DNA from: Latrodectus hesperus | Taxonomy: Eukaryota; Arthropoda; Arachnida; Araneae; Theridiidae | Assembly: GCA_037975125.1 (NCBI GenBank) | Contig: CM075851.1 | Coordinates: 126,774,981 to 126,838,980 of the forward strand | DNA: 64,000 nt | Direction: 5' to 3' | Translations under genes and position numbers: made by a program | Notes under the pieces: model-generated | The model's database searches: none | What the model was told of the DNA's origin: nothing | The model's input: only the letters and a program-made list of their open reading frames with translations | Shown: piece by piece, positions 1 through 14,075 of the stretch | How the letters are laid out: each line of letters starts with the position of its first letter | Position numbering within the stretch: the stretch's first letter is position 1

Positions 1-1697
1 CAGATTATTTGAAATCTGGTTTTATCCTCTGGCCTCAATCAGAAGAAAATTGTCCAAAACCTGAATGTGTTGTTAGTAGAGATGTTCTCTCCAATGAAAG
101 CATGAAACCTTCCAAGCTCACGCGGCATTTACAAACGAAGCACCCACAACTGGAAAGCAAACCCCTGGACTTTTTCAGGAGAAAAAGTTGGGAGATGAAA
201 ATTCAAAAGGATGCTTTTAAAAAATGTTTCTCGGTTGATAAATCGCTTTTAAAAGTATCGTATCTAGTTGCTCTGCGTATGCCAACTCTAAAAAACCATA
301 CTCAGTTGCTGAAGATCTTGTCAAACCGTGTTTGATAGACGTGTGTTCTGAAGTGTTGGGCCAATCTGCTGCAGATAAAATGAAAGCTTTGCCTCTGTCC
401 AATGATACTATTGGACGAAGAATATGTGAGTTATCATACGACATAGAAAGTTAACTACTCGAAGATATACGTAAATCGAAATGGTTTGCTGTCCAAATGG
501 ATGAGTCAATTGACGTCTCAAATAATGTCATATTATTATGTTATGTTCGTTATATTGACTATGCAACCAATGATATTAGAGAAGAATTGATGTGCTGTAT
601 CGAACTACCATCCCAAACAACAAGTGCTGAAATATTTAAGGCAGTTAATAATTATATTGAAACTAACTCCATTGACTGGAAAAAATGCATTGGTTTGTGT
701 ACTGATGGTGCTGCTGCTATGACTGGAAGACATACAGGTGTTGCAAAGAGAATAACAGACGTAGCATCAGAAGGATTAGTAGTCACATACTGCATTATTC
801 ATCGCGAACATTTAGCAGCAAAGAAATTGTCCCCACAACTGAATGACATTCTTCTGGAATCGGTAAAAATTGTAAATTTTATCAGAAGTAACGCCCTTAA
901 TTCAAGATTGTTTACAAATTTATGTCAAGAAATGGGATCAGATCAAGTACAACTATTGTTACACGCCGAAGTACGCTGGCTATCCAGAGGAAAAGTCCTT
1001 AAGCGGTTGTATGAATTAAGAAATGAGGTACAATTGTTTTTAAATCGAAAGGGATCATTCTTTCATTAAATTTAAAAATTTAAGTCTTCAAGGTAAAAAT
1101 AATACCGTTTTCAACTTTTACAATAAGATTGATGCTTTCAAAAAGAAATTGAAACTCTGGTATAAACGTGCGGAAGAAAACACTTTTGATATGTTTGCTT
1201 CTTTCTTTGATTACATTAATACTAATGACATGGATCAGAAGAGCGTTATCAGCGTTATTTTGGAGCATTTAAAAGAACTATCAATAGCTTTTGATCAGTA
1301 TTATCCCCCAGAAGAAGATGTACGTTCAGGTAATCTGTGGATAATCAATCCATTTATTGATAATTATGATAACAATCTCACTACAATCCAGGAAACAGAA
1401 CTTATTGAACTGTCTTCAGATCTAGGACTTAAATCACAGTTCAAATCAATAAATATATATCAATTCTGGATAAAGACTGCAACAGAATACCCCAATCTTC
1501 ATGCAAAGGCGTTGAAGATTTTATTGCCTTTTTCCTCAACTTATTTGTGTGAAACTACATTTTCGGCTATGACTGTTATTAAGAAGAAGCATAGAAATCG
1601 ACTTGCTCTTCCACCTGCTTTACGTGTTGCTGTAACTGGTTTAAAGCCTAGGATTGACAGTTTAGTCAGCAACAAAGATCAGCAGCAATCTCATTAA
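1..1697 (+). pseudogene. hAT transposase pseudogene (ZBED5/SCAND3-like, BED zinc finger)
   Basis: A broken transposase in at least three reading blocks. Block 1 (open from the window edge to 335) is a BED zinc finger: C20, then S23 where the family has the second cysteine, then the MKPSKLTRH region with H40 and H45. A frameshift near 270 moves the frame. The next frame carries an in-frame stop at 452-454 and then the catalytic region (497-1069), with MDESIDVS, CTDGAAAMTG, a HREHLAAKKL segment and VRWLSRGKVL-like motifs. It ends at about 1069, where some 25 codons seem deleted compared with the family. Block 3 (about 1070-1697) holds LSLQGKN and the hAT C-terminal dimerisation signature CETTFSAM...KKKHRNRL. 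The lost zinc ligand, stop, shifts and deletion make it non-functional. Similar genes have been domesticated in vertebrates, but this copy shows no sign of that. Confidence 0.85.
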
Positions 1698-2052
1698 TTT
1701 TAGTTTTTATATATCCTTTATTTTGGTGAATTATTTTTTGCTTATTTGGTATCTACTTACGTTGTTCACATTTCCACTCATTGTTGTTTTGGCTAATAAA
1801 AAAAATAAATATATCATTCACGTTGGAATTTTCTTGGAGTTTTAATTAAGTTTTGGTGTTTTTATTCTCGATGCAATATTATATAAGTAAGTTGAATATA
1901 CAAATGCAAATTATAACAAACAAAATGCTTTAAAAATTATGTATGTCTTCATGATTTATCTTTGTGAAAAATTGTGCATTGGGTCAAATTATTAATATTA
2001 TCGGTCCGCGCGAACATGCCGAAATATTTTACCGGTCCTTGGAGTAAATTCA

Positions 2053-2066
2053 GTTGAGAAACACTG
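2053..2066 (-). repeat. hAT 3' terminal inverted repeat
   Basis: GTTGAGAAACACTG closes the hAT remnant. Its reverse complement begins CAGTGTTTCTCAAC, the characteristic hAT end. The 5' partner is outside the window, so pairing cannot be shown. Confidence 0.7.
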
Positions 2067-3227
2067 GTTTAGATTATAAAATAATTGAGAAATCATTCTT
2101 TTTTTTCTTATAAACTTCCGAAAGTTTGTCTCATTGCTATTTTTTTAATATTATATCAAACCGTTCCAAAAGCTTATACCATTTAATAAGGATTCATATC
2201 AAGCAAAGGCTTCGCACATAATATTATAACAAATTGTTTCATTTTCTGATAAGATTTCCTTCCTACTTGTTTTACTGCGGATTTTAAAGTTTAAAATTTA
2301 ATCCCTACCATTCTAGAAGGTGAAAAAGATTAACATAAAATGTGATTGTCGCGCTTCTGTTTTCTGTATTCATGATTATCAGGTCAGTTGTCTGGGAAAT
2401 TTTTCCTTTTGTGACACTTGAGAATGACCTGTTATCTAATATAAGCATTTTCTGGAAAACAATGACATTATTGATGGTATAACTAACTGATGTAACATTC
2501 AACAATTAAGCTGCTCACAATAAAATATCAAGTACATATTAATGTTCGAATGAGAAAAAATATGTAAAGGTTTATCTTTTTATACACAAATGATAAATAC
2601 CATATTTTGGAAAACTTAACTAGTGATTGTTATAAGTTACCAATAATTGTAATTTAAGTATTGTCAACAGAAAATATTTAAATGTTTGATATGCTAAATG
2701 ATCAGATGTTGTAAGGATTCAAAATTGAAACCTTTTATTTCAATAATTTGTTTTTGTAGCTGTTTTTTTTTATTTATCTATTTTTTTGCATACAAATGTT
2801 AATTAAATCGGGAGTTCCAACTTAAAGTGTCGATTCTAAATCTTCATCTGTGTGCGTCTTGGAGTCTAATGTCTAAATGTTTCCTCGCAAAAAGTCTATT
2901 CTATCACTAAGTCGATGCAAGCCTAATTAAAGCTGCGGAACTTAGAGTTATGGATATATTAATGGCGTAAAAGCACTGTCAGTCATTTTAACACCAACCG
3001 CCAAATGCTTTCTGGAAAAGCTTTTCTTATAGACAGTGTGTTGCATTCACGTAGTGTCAGGGAGTAGATCTGGATCACTTCCTTACACACGTCCCGACAG
3101 AAACACATGCAGAAGGAAAAAGCACAACATACATCTTTCTTATTTTGATAATACTTGGATTCGAACCGAAGAATTTTTCACTTCGAATTTTATTTCTAGT
3201 GGTGATAGTAATGAGTCTCCACTCCAA
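2067..3227. other. AT-rich noncoding DNA
   Basis: Unique-looking AT-rich sequence between the hAT and Tc1 remnants. No ORF with recognisable content and no clear repeat was seen. Confidence 0.6.
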
Positions 3228-4658
3228 TACACTGCTGGCCACTGTAAATGCAACACCCTGAAGGAAGCATGCGAATAACATGAACTTTACTAACTGCTTT
3301 AGCGGAGGTGAGGTATGCAAATGATTAGAATTTCAGCGCAGATGCACATCACGCACGTCTGTGGCGCTACTTCAAAACGCTATCTAAGGCTTGGAAACAA
3401 GTTTAAGTTCGGCAATTGTATTTATCATGTGGTTTTTTTTTCAAAATATAACGATCACTTATACCTATTAGAACAAAGCGATCATTTTTTGGTCAAGTAT
3501 CCGAGTTTGACTGAGGAAGGATAGTGGGATACTGAGATTGCGGATTCTCTTTCAGGGAAATGAGTAGTCTTATTGGACGAAACCAAACAACTGTAATGCG
3601 AATAAGAGATCATTGGATGCAGAAGGGTACGACGGACTGACGTGTTCGATCGCATCCACTTCTGTGCACCACTTCACGTGATGACAGGCAAATTGGGTAC
3701 ATGGCAGTGAGGGATCGCTCAACCACATCACGAACCGTAGCACAGCACATTCAGTCTGTAAAGCATTATCCAGTGTCTGCGCTTACCATTCGACACCGTT
3801 TACAACAAAATGGTATCTCCGCAAGACGTCCATTGCTTCGTCTACCATTGATGCTGAAGCACAGACTTCTCCGCAGCCAATGGTGCAATGAAAGATTGAT
3901 GTGTGTGGCAGAATGGAAGGAAATTGTATTTACTGACGAGACACACTTTTGTCTGCAACACCACGATGGACGCATTCAAGTTTGGAGACACCGAGGAGAA
4001 AAGATGCTGAAGAGCTGCGTTATGCACCGCCACACTGGTACTGCATAGGATATTATGGTATGGAGTGGTATTGGATATCATTCTTGCACTCATCTAACAC
4101 GCATTGGAGGTATTTTAAACAGCCAGCGCTACATCTTCGAGTTGTTGAAGCCAATTGTCCTTCATTACCTTCAGACCTTGTCCACAGCCATATTTCAACA
4201 GGATGATACGCAACCACATGCGGCACGCATTGTCCAAGGGTTTTTCATCAATCGCCAGATTGAATTGCTTCCCTGGCCGGTCTCGCTCTCCAGATCTTTT
4301 GCCGATCGAAAACATGTGGTCTATGTTTGCTCAACGATTGACCCAAATTACATCCTCCGCTGTCCACCAGATCAACTTTGACAACGTGTGGAAGCTGGTT
4401 GGCCTGCTGTACCCAAAGAACACATCCAAAGTCTCTTTGAGTCAATGCAGAGGCGTGTGGCAGCGGTGATCTCCAACAATGGCAGCTACTCTGACTTCTG
4501 ACTTTGGCAGGAACCCCACTTCACAGAAGTCAATAAATGTAATCATTTGATACTTAATCAACATGTTATCTACAAAATAATTAATTTAATCATACAAATG
4601 CTCTCGGATTACTTCAATTTACATATCCTAGCATTACATTTTTTGTAAGCCGTGTTTA
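3228..4658 (+). mobile_element. Tc1-like DNA transposon, decayed
   Basis: The element starts at a TA (3228-3229) followed by CACTGCTGGCCACTG, a Tc1-type terminus. It ends near GTAAGCCGTGTTTA at about 4658, which pairs only imperfectly with the left end. The roughly 1.43-kb length and the single transposase remnant in the middle fit Tc1/mariner. The right boundary is approximate because the terminal repeat has drifted. Confidence 0.75.
3500..4501 (+). pseudogene. Tc1-like transposase pseudogene
   Basis: Tc1-type transposase with an N-terminal helix-turn-helix region (about 3518-3800, including GRNQTTVMRI and SARRPLLRLPL) and a DDE domain. The motifs FTDETHFCLQHHDGR (first Asp), IFQQDDTQPHAAR (second Asp) and PIENMWSM (Glu) are all visible, consistent with DD34E. 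One frame carries most of the protein but has stops at 3512-3514, 3533-3535, 3638-3640, 4046-4048 and 4379-4381. The segment around 4280-4365 is read in another frame, so there is a shift and a compensating shift. Three of the stops are TGA where the family normally has Arg, as expected from C-to-T change in CGA codons. The C-terminal end, RRVAAVISNNGSYSDF, is intact and stops at 4499-4501. The start is not defined. Not functional. Confidence 0.85.
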
Positions 4659-5744
4659 TGATGCAACTAATTTAATAAAAGCCAGGACATGGACTTTCCA
4701 TTTAAGATTTGAAAAACTAACAAATATATTTTACGAAATGCAACTGAGAACATATCAACTTATGGTTTGGTCCTCAGTAATTTTAGTATCCAAGGTGTAT
4801 TGATGTGAAAAGGCTTAATTTATACAATATATGTTAATTTGTTACTTTGACAGTATTTTCATATATACGTATAAATTAATAAAACTAATCACAAAAGTGA
4901 AAAGTATTTATATCCCTTTTTAAAATGAAAGCGGAGATTTTTTTTAATGACACTAAAAATTAAAGTCACTTTCTTCCAGTCGCCATTATAAAAAAATAAA
5001 TAATTTACTAAAAAAGCGTTATTATGAAGTAAAAACTCATGCATACTAAGAAGATTCGAAAATAATTTAATCATTTTGATATTATTTCTAATAAAATAGC
5101 TATGTTCTAAAAATATTTATCTGCTTAAGTAAATTTTTTCAATTACTATGTTATAACACAAATGTTGATATTTGATAAATTATTATTTGATTACTTATTA
5201 TTTTCAATAGTTACAAAGAATCTTTTTCTAGCTACATATTTAATAAAGTCGCCTTTACGTAAATGATATAAAAAATTTACAAAATATTTTCCGAGATAAG
5301 GAAAAAAAATTGCTTTGCTTTTGCAAGCAATTATTTTTATTTCTTTAGGTAATTATTTGAAGTTTAGAAAAAATTATTTTCTTTCAAACATTATAATCAA
5401 ATCAGAAAATATTAAGTGAAAAAGGAGGGAAAAAAACTTTTATAAGAATTTTTTCAAAGAAAGATGATGTGCATATTTTCATTTATCAGCGCGATGAGAT
5501 TTTTTTACTCTCATAAAACAGACACATTAATTGGAATTATAAAAGTGTGTAATCTTAAAAAAATGAAATATTTTATCAAAATATTATTAAAATTTAATTC
5601 AAAAAAAAAAGCCATAAATATTCTCTGTGATTTTTCTTTTTAGTTTTAATGATGAAAGCGCTAATTTTTCCCTCTGTAATTTACAGCTTGCGTAGTTTTC
5701 AATCGAAGATTAAATTAATGTATTACACGTACATATATACGTAC
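4659..5744. other. AT-rich noncoding DNA
   Basis: Poly-A and poly-T rich sequence with no ORF or repeat I can recognise. Confidence 0.6.
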
Positions 5745-5900
5745 AAGTGGGGGCGAGCCCCAGACTGTGCCTTGAGGTTAACAGGTTTAAAATACTTCCC
5801 TTTCACCAAACTCCTCGTAATTTTGAACCATGGTCAGGTAACGAGGTCACACCCGAGTTGTCACTCTCCACATTCACACCAGAATTTACAGACTAAATTG
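5745..5900 (-). repeat. SINE-like family B, partial degenerate copy
   Basis: Contains the family B core, seen on the plus strand as CTCGTAATTTTGAACCATGG then CAGGTAACGAGGTCACACC and GAGTTGTCACTCTCCACA. The same blocks occur at about 8.2-8.4, 25.1-25.3 and 26.1-26.2 kb. It is truncated and lacks the GC-rich right half. Sense orientation is inferred to be minus from the full copies. Confidence 0.6.
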
Positions 5901-7144
5901 ACAATGAGTGCAGACAATCAAGCAACTAAAAGCTACTATAAAGCGCTTTTAATTCGCATATTTTTTATTTGACTTTATTTGAGACATTTGATGTGTCTTG
6001 GGCGGACACGTTGTTAAGGGGGAGAGAACCAAGAAATCTAACAAGTATCCAACTTATCATACGGGAAGAAAGCCAACATGTAAAATACATATCCCATTGG
6101 TAAGGTGGTCCTACTATTAGACCACGACAAACTTAAGTTCATGTAGTTAACAAAGCAATAGAATAACAGATTTAAAACTAATTTCAAATATATTTGACAC
6201 TTGCAACGAACTGCTATTGTAAGACATTTGAATATCCAGTACATCTTTGGTTTTCGGCGACAACTTGCAAAAATAATAGGTCGTATTTAAGTATTGCAAG
6301 GGAGAAAACTAGAAAATTCCCGAGCCCTACCCCGAAAGGCTTGAATACAGATAGAAGCACAGCAATCATCACCTGATGTTATACATGGCTTGAAATCAAA
6401 TGAGTTGTGCTTCCTGTATTTTTATTCTCTTGTTTACTTGTGATGTCGCTTGTGGAGCGATTGTTATGCGATTTTTCTTATGAATATTTTTTTCAAATTC
6501 TTCAAAGGCAGATATTTTTTTAATTGGCTAGAAAACAATTTATTTTTTCTATATCTCTTATAGTCTTATAGATAAATTATAAATATTTAAAATACTTTCA
6601 TTTATAAAATTCATGTTCTTTAAATGAAGGAATAATAGCATCATACTATTTTATAGATAGGATTTTTGCTTATAATAATGGAAGCTTGAAAATTAATAAT
6701 TTTAAAGCATATATTTTGAAAATGTCCCATTAATATTTGCTGTTTCATCAAAAAAAGATAGATTTTTAACAATCAAAATGCTTTTCTGATATTTTAACTT
6801 CGTTATAAGAATAATTACAAGCATTTTTGACCTTTACTCTTCAGTATTTCATGAAATAATAAACACATTAGAGTTGAGAAGATTAAATTAATTATATAAT
6901 TTTTATAAAAAAACACATCTTTCTATCATCTAAAACCGTAATCTTCTTAACACGTTGGGGCTATCATTCGGGAATTAAAACAGAAAAAAATTTCTATCTC
7001 CACCTAATGAACAAACAAAAGCTAATGCGAAAGTTTCGAGCAACCCCTCGTTTTTGCTTTTCAGGAAAACATTTTGTAAACAGTGGATCATTTTAATGTG
7101 TCGCAATCAGAAAAACTTGGAAAACTTTCATAACCTATCCCGAA
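5901..7144. other. AT-rich noncoding DNA
   Basis: No supported gene. Only short chance ORFs in very AT-rich sequence. Confidence 0.6.
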
Positions 7145-7265
7145 AAAAGTGCTTGAGGGGACCAGGAACGGGGTATCCATCACTCGTCACTCAACAAAGG
7201 CTGGTATCGAATTAGGAACCCTCTATTCCGACAACAGCTTTAGTACCATTAAGCCAGGGTAAAAT
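7145..7265 (-). repeat. Degenerate tRNA-derived SINE head
   Basis: On the minus strand a tRNA-like stretch begins CCTGGCTTAATGGTACTAAAG (box A-like) and continues to an ATTCGATACCAGCC segment (box B-like) about 40 nt later. The layout resembles a degraded Pol III promoter. No target duplication was identified. Confidence 0.4.
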
Positions 7266-8094
7266 CATTTGGGGAAAAGATCTCACATTCCTATATAGAA
7301 AATAGCATGTTCATTATTTAAACCGTCTGAAGAATGTCCTCAGAGAGACAGAAGTTATTTAACGAAATTTATACAAGTTTCTTCGCATTTTGATATCTAA
7401 AATTTTTGCTTTTTCCAGGGTAACAGGAAGGATTTGATATTGAACCGCTTAGATCGGGATTACAATAAGAAAATGATAAATATCGATACAGTTATAAAAA
7501 TTACTTAAGAAAATATTAAGCGGTGATAATAATCGCCAAGAGCATAAAAACAAATTATTTAATGCTTGATCCACGTTTCTCGCATAAAAAAAACAATGAC
7601 TAATCAGGGAAGTGCGATAAAATCTGAGCATTTTTCTAAACTCAAGGTCGATGCCTCAAGGATAAAATGTAACACAACAAAGTAATAACGTAATTCACAT
7701 GCTTTGAATTGTTTTCTTAAGGACTATCTTAACGTTTGTCAGTTTATTTATTTATTATTTTAAATACTCTGCATGCAGTAAAATCTCTCCAAGTAATACA
7801 TAAAAATTTTAATTTGTTTCTACATTTTCTTTGTTTAAAGCTTCGGCGCGGGTTTGTATTCTCACGAGAAAGACACAGAATTTATCATGGGTCTGGAGTA
7901 CGATAATAAATGCTCTTCACTGTATAAGATAGCAGGTTCGTATCTAGCCTTAGTGAAAAAGGTTATTTGTATATTATGTTCTAACTTTCTTCCTGCATAT
8001 CTTTCAGAGTGAGTGCTTAGGAGTATTCTCACTTGTAGCGCGTGAATGAAGTGAGCGGTCAAGAAAAGTTTTTTCTTGAAGCAATGAACAGAGA

Positions 8095-8108
8095 TCGTGC
8101 AATAGTTT
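8095..8108 (+). repeat. Target-site duplication of family B copy (left)
   Basis: tcgtgcaatagttt matches 8509-8522 at 13 of 14 positions and flanks the 400-bp retroposon. Confidence 0.65.
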
Positions 8109-8508
8109 GTTGTTGTTGTTTTCCTATGACACTTGGACAAGCCAAGCTTGTTTTTGCCTATGGCAGTGCCAATTAAGTCAAAGGGAGCGTCTTTTGTTTG
8201 GGTCAGAGCACCACGAAGGTGCAAGTACGACTTTGCTCTTTTTTTAAGGTGCCTCGTCATTTTGAACCACGGTCAGGTGACGAGTCCACACCTGAGCTGG
8301 CACCCTCCTCTCCACATCCACGCCACACCAGCGGAAGGACTTTTGGACGTCACATATTAAAGTGGACACGTCCCCAACCCACTGAGTTCCAGCAACCCAG
8401 TGAAGGAGAGTACACCGTGGTCACCCTCCCAACCACTGCCCGCGGCAAATGATGCTTCACTTTGCTGAGCTTACGGGAAGCGGCGTGAAGCTACTGAGCC
8501 ACTGAAGC
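8109..8508 (-). mobile_element. SINE-like retroposon family B, near-complete copy
   Basis: A 400-bp unit closely matched by the copy at 25953-26383. It is bounded by near-perfect 14-bp target duplications: tcgtgcaatagttt at 8095-8108 and tcgtacaatagttt at 8509-8522, one mismatch. On the plus strand it starts with a TTG run, which is a (CAA)n tail on the minus strand, so the sense strand is most likely minus. The minus-strand head reads GAGCTTCAGTGGCTCAGTAG, with a loosely tRNA-like box A. Short ORFs on both strands here are chance. The family is recurrent in the window; I cannot assign a published name. Confidence 0.7.
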
Positions 8509-8522
8509 TCGTACAATAGTTT
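8509..8522 (+). repeat. Target-site duplication of family B copy (right)
   Basis: tcgtacaatagttt; partner of 8095-8108. Confidence 0.65.
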
Positions 8523-9362
8523 TCAACTGTTTAGGTTATTCGCAACAGTTATATGCAACAACATAATCCAAGTTCAAGGTGCCCAGTTATTAATTAAATG
8601 CTGCAGACCGATCAATGTAAAAACTCCTAATATTAAAGTAATTCAAAGACAGCAATGACCATTTAGGCTATTATATCTCTTCTTCTCACGTCTAACGAGT
8701 ACTTAACATATCTCTTCTTTTTCAACACTGGATTCAAAGCTGATTCTTGCTCCCGAAAATAGCAATGTACTTTCACTACGCTCTTCTGAGTATAAAAGTG
8801 TCGTGTTCAATACCAGCCACAACATGGAATACTAGAAAATAGGGTTACTTTTTTTGCTGCTGTTTGTTTGACTTTTTGGTAATTCAACAGGGACTTTCCC
8901 CGTAGCAGCCAACGAGAAAGCGTAAAACTGTAAAAAAGGGATTTTTCTTATAATTCTCTTATCACCAACTCAAATAATTCTATATACAGTTCTTTATTTA
9001 ATTTTGTTAAGTTACATTACTTAAAGAAATTAAATAAACGTATAGTATATCATCAAGTAATTGTTTATTTTTAAATTCTGTACCGTTTAATTTTAAACGC
9101 ATAGTTATTAAAATATTTTATTGGAAATTGTTTTTAAGTAATGTATTTGAAATAAATAAAAAAAATTAATAAAATTAAGTAAATAAAATTTTATGTATAT
9201 TACATAATAAAAAATTATATTTAAAATTTTGTGTTAATAAAATTTTATATTACAAACATTACGTTTCCTTTGCTTATGCTTTTAAGTAATTTTTATTATA
9301 TGTGATAGCTAAAAATTGCTAAGTATCAACTGTTAATACTGAACCACTATAAAACTTACATC
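8523..9362. other. AT-rich noncoding DNA
   Basis: No gene seen. From 8940 on it is almost pure A/T with TTAA and ATTTTAT words. Confidence 0.6.
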
Positions 9363-9490
9363 CGAGGATTGAACTGGTAGTCGAATAGTTAGCATCCTGA
9401 TTTCGGTACAGCAGTTCATGAGCTCGAGTCTCAACTCAGGCTTGAATGCTTACGGAGAGATTTTCAGTTGAATTACCTAAAATTGTATAA
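9363..9490 (+). repeat. Degenerate tRNA-derived SINE (family A-like head)
   Basis: CTGGTAGTCGAATAGTTAGC resembles box A of the clean family A SINE at 29683. GCTCGAGTCTCAACTCAGGC about 45 nt later resembles its box B arm. The tail differs from the 29.7-kb copy, so it may be a related subfamily. Confidence 0.45.
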
Positions 9491-12116
<2,626 letters not shown>

Positions 12117-12506
12117 GGAGGTAATAATAATATATTAAATGTGTGGAGGTAATAATATTTTTAAATGTGTGGAGGTAATAATAATATTTTTAAATATGTG
12201 GAGGTAATAATAATATTTTTAAATGTGTGGAGGTAATAATAATATTTCTAAATGTGTGGAGGTAATAATAATATTTTTATATGTGTGGAGGTAATAATAA
12301 TATTTTTAAATGTGTGGAGGTAATAATAATATTTCTAAATGTGTGGAGGTAATAATAATATTTTTAAATGTGTGGAGGTAATAATAATATTTCTAAATGT
12401 GTGGAGGTAATAATAATATTTCTAAATGTGTGGAGGTAATAATAATATTTTTAAATATGTGGAGGTAATAATAATATTTTTAAATGTGTGGAGGTAATAA
12501 TAATAT
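12117..12506 (+). repeat. 29-bp minisatellite, left part (about 13.6 units)
   Basis: Tandem units GGAGGTAATAATAAT followed by ATTTTTAAATGTGT. Unit lengths are 28, 26, eleven of 29, then a 17-bp partial unit cut by the LTR element, which sums exactly to 390 bp. Variants are mainly TTTTT against TTTCT and GTGT against ATGT. The array continues at 19427, so it predates the retrotransposon. Confidence 0.95.
12502..12506 (+). repeat. Target-site duplication AATAT (left)
   Basis: AATAT immediately precedes the TGTG start of the 5' LTR and is repeated at 19427-19431. In an uninterrupted minisatellite unit this sequence occurs once, which confirms it as an insertion duplication. Confidence 0.9.
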
Positions 12507-12830
12507 TGTGAAAATCGTACACTTGACAGACGATGGCTTTCTGTTTCGTTGTGTACGGATGTGGGAGACGGAGGAGGCGGAGTAGGAGTGTGTTGGAGCA
12601 AAAGGAACGTTGTTCTTGAAAACACGACGAGTGGTAGCGGAGGTGCCGTTTCCAGGCAGGGGAAAGTGCTTGTATTTCAAATGATGTAAAAAGGAACCAT
12701 TTAAAATTATGTTTGTGTCTGTAGTTAATGTTATGTGTTTTTTTGTGTAAAATAAATGTGTAGTAAAAACCCAAGATCTTTCGTATTACTGAACGATCCT
12801 GGAAACGACAGGTTCGTGGAAACAATCACA
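12507..12830 (+). repeat. 5' LTR
   Basis: 324 bp beginning TGTGAAAATCG and ending AACAATCACA, matched by 19103-19426 with three substitutions. It carries AATAAA at 12751-12756. No clear TATA box was seen, so the promoter may be TATA-less. Confidence 0.95.
12751..12756 (+). promoter_or_regulatory. Polyadenylation signal in 5' LTR
   Basis: AATAAA, 245 bases into the LTR; the same relative position holds one in the 3' LTR. Confidence 0.55.
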
Positions 12831-12831
12831 T

Positions 12832-12849
12832 TGGCGCTGACTCCAGGAT
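12832..12849 (+). promoter_or_regulatory. Primer binding site of the LTR retrotransposon
   Basis: TGGCGCTGACTCCAGG starts one base after the 5' LTR. TGG complements the CCA end of a tRNA. The implied tRNA has discriminator base G and an acceptor 3' strand AGTCAGC. I cannot assign the tRNA identity from the window. Confidence 0.8.
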
Positions 12850-14075
12850 GTGTTCCGGATTAATACGAAATGATGGGATGCTAATGATGGAAAAGTATCT
12901 ACAAAGTCGTGAGTCTGTATATTTTGATTGCTTCTCATTCCATTAAGAGCCAATTTTTGTTTTAATTATGTATGGTTTAAGGGAACTTTTGTTTTCGAAT
13001 TTTCTTAAATTTCTTTGTAGGGTTTTGCTTAAGAAGTAAATATAATTATTAAAAATATATATAAATAATTTTGATTTATTAAGGAAAAATATTTTTGGAA
13101 TAATCTGTTTATTAAAACAAATTTATAATAATGATGTTGTTGATAATAATAATGATGTTGTTGTTGCTAATTGTCAATTTCTTCAGTTATGTGCATTAAT
13201 TTAAAAGATGCTGTATTATTGAATAGTAAATTGTTGAAACGTATGTTTGGTTTAATATGATATAATAGGATATAAATCTTTTTGTTTAGAATTTTCATTA
13301 TCATTTTGTTGTTTATTATGTAAATGATATAAGTTTATGGAATAAGAAACTATTTCAAGAAAGTTTAAATGCTTTTAAAATGTTTATTGTTTTGCATTAT
13401 CAAATAACGTGTTCAGAACTATTCAGTATTATAAGGTATATTAATTATTTACTATGATTGTATTTAATATTTATGTAAAGTAACCTAGATTTTAAATTTT
13501 GATTCAAAACCGAAAGTGTGAAACATTTTGAAGAGGGGAAGTTTTGAATTATTTTATATTTCGAAAGTAATTGTGCTTGCAACTATTGAATAGATTTTTA
13601 GTTATTTCGATAGCTCTGCTTCATATTATTTTAAAGTAAAATAGTATATACAAATAGTGATGAACATAAATACATATTACTAAAAATTATTTAATTTTTT
13701 TATTGACTTAAGTTGTTATGCTTAATGATCTGCTGCGATAAGGATTTATTTAATTTGAAATGCTTAAACTGGTATTATGATTCGTATATGCAATTTTTTT
13801 TAGCTTGATTTAAATTGTTTTCATTCATTAATGTGTATTATATAATTGAAGTTTTATATATATTAAGTGTATTACAGTGTGTTGAATTGAAAATCGAAAC
13901 TATAAATTTTTAAATTAAGTATTAAAATAAATTATTTAATTTTTTTGTGCACTAAGTAAACGAAAGTGTTTTATTGATAAAACAAAAGAAAGATGATTTG
14001 TAGGATTTTAAATGTTTTATTTTGAATAATTGATAGTTAAACGTTTGGTAATTTGCGATAACATTAGTTGTTAAA
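12850..14075 (+). other. Long untranslated leader of the LTR retrotransposon
   Basis: About 1.2 kb between PBS and gag-pol start. It is AT-rich, has no long ORF, and includes a short GATGTTGTTG / AATAAT repeat at about 13129-13170. Confidence 0.7.

Larger units (their letters stand above)
1..2066 (+). mobile_element. hAT DNA transposon, 3' portion (5' end outside window)
   Basis: The left edge of the window falls inside a hAT-superfamily element. The coding remnant at 1-1697 is a ZBED/SCAND3-like transposase. About 370 bp of 3' noncoding DNA follow and end in a GTTGAGAAACACTG terminus at 2053-2066. Read from the outside this is CAGTGTTTCTCAAC, the usual hAT terminal repeat style (CAGNGNTTCTCAAC). 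A GC-rich subterminal patch at about 2002-2042 is also typical. The expected 8-bp target duplication would start at 2067 (gtttagat), but its partner lies outside the window. Family call is strong; the exact end is good. Confidence 0.8.

Noticed and set aside
7862..8452. ORFs of 75-132 codons on both strands
   Set aside because: They lie in or beside a family B retroposon copy whose sequence recurs at 26 kb with broken frames.
12117..12506. Regular 29-bp repeats resembling a CRISPR array
   Set aside because: Units are directly tandem with no unique spacers, and the genome is eukaryotic; it is a minisatellite.
12422..12825. Minus-strand ORFs over the 5' LTR, mirrored at 18902-19421
   Set aside because: Same sequence in both LTRs, antisense to the element, and partly minisatellite; shadows of non-coding sequence.
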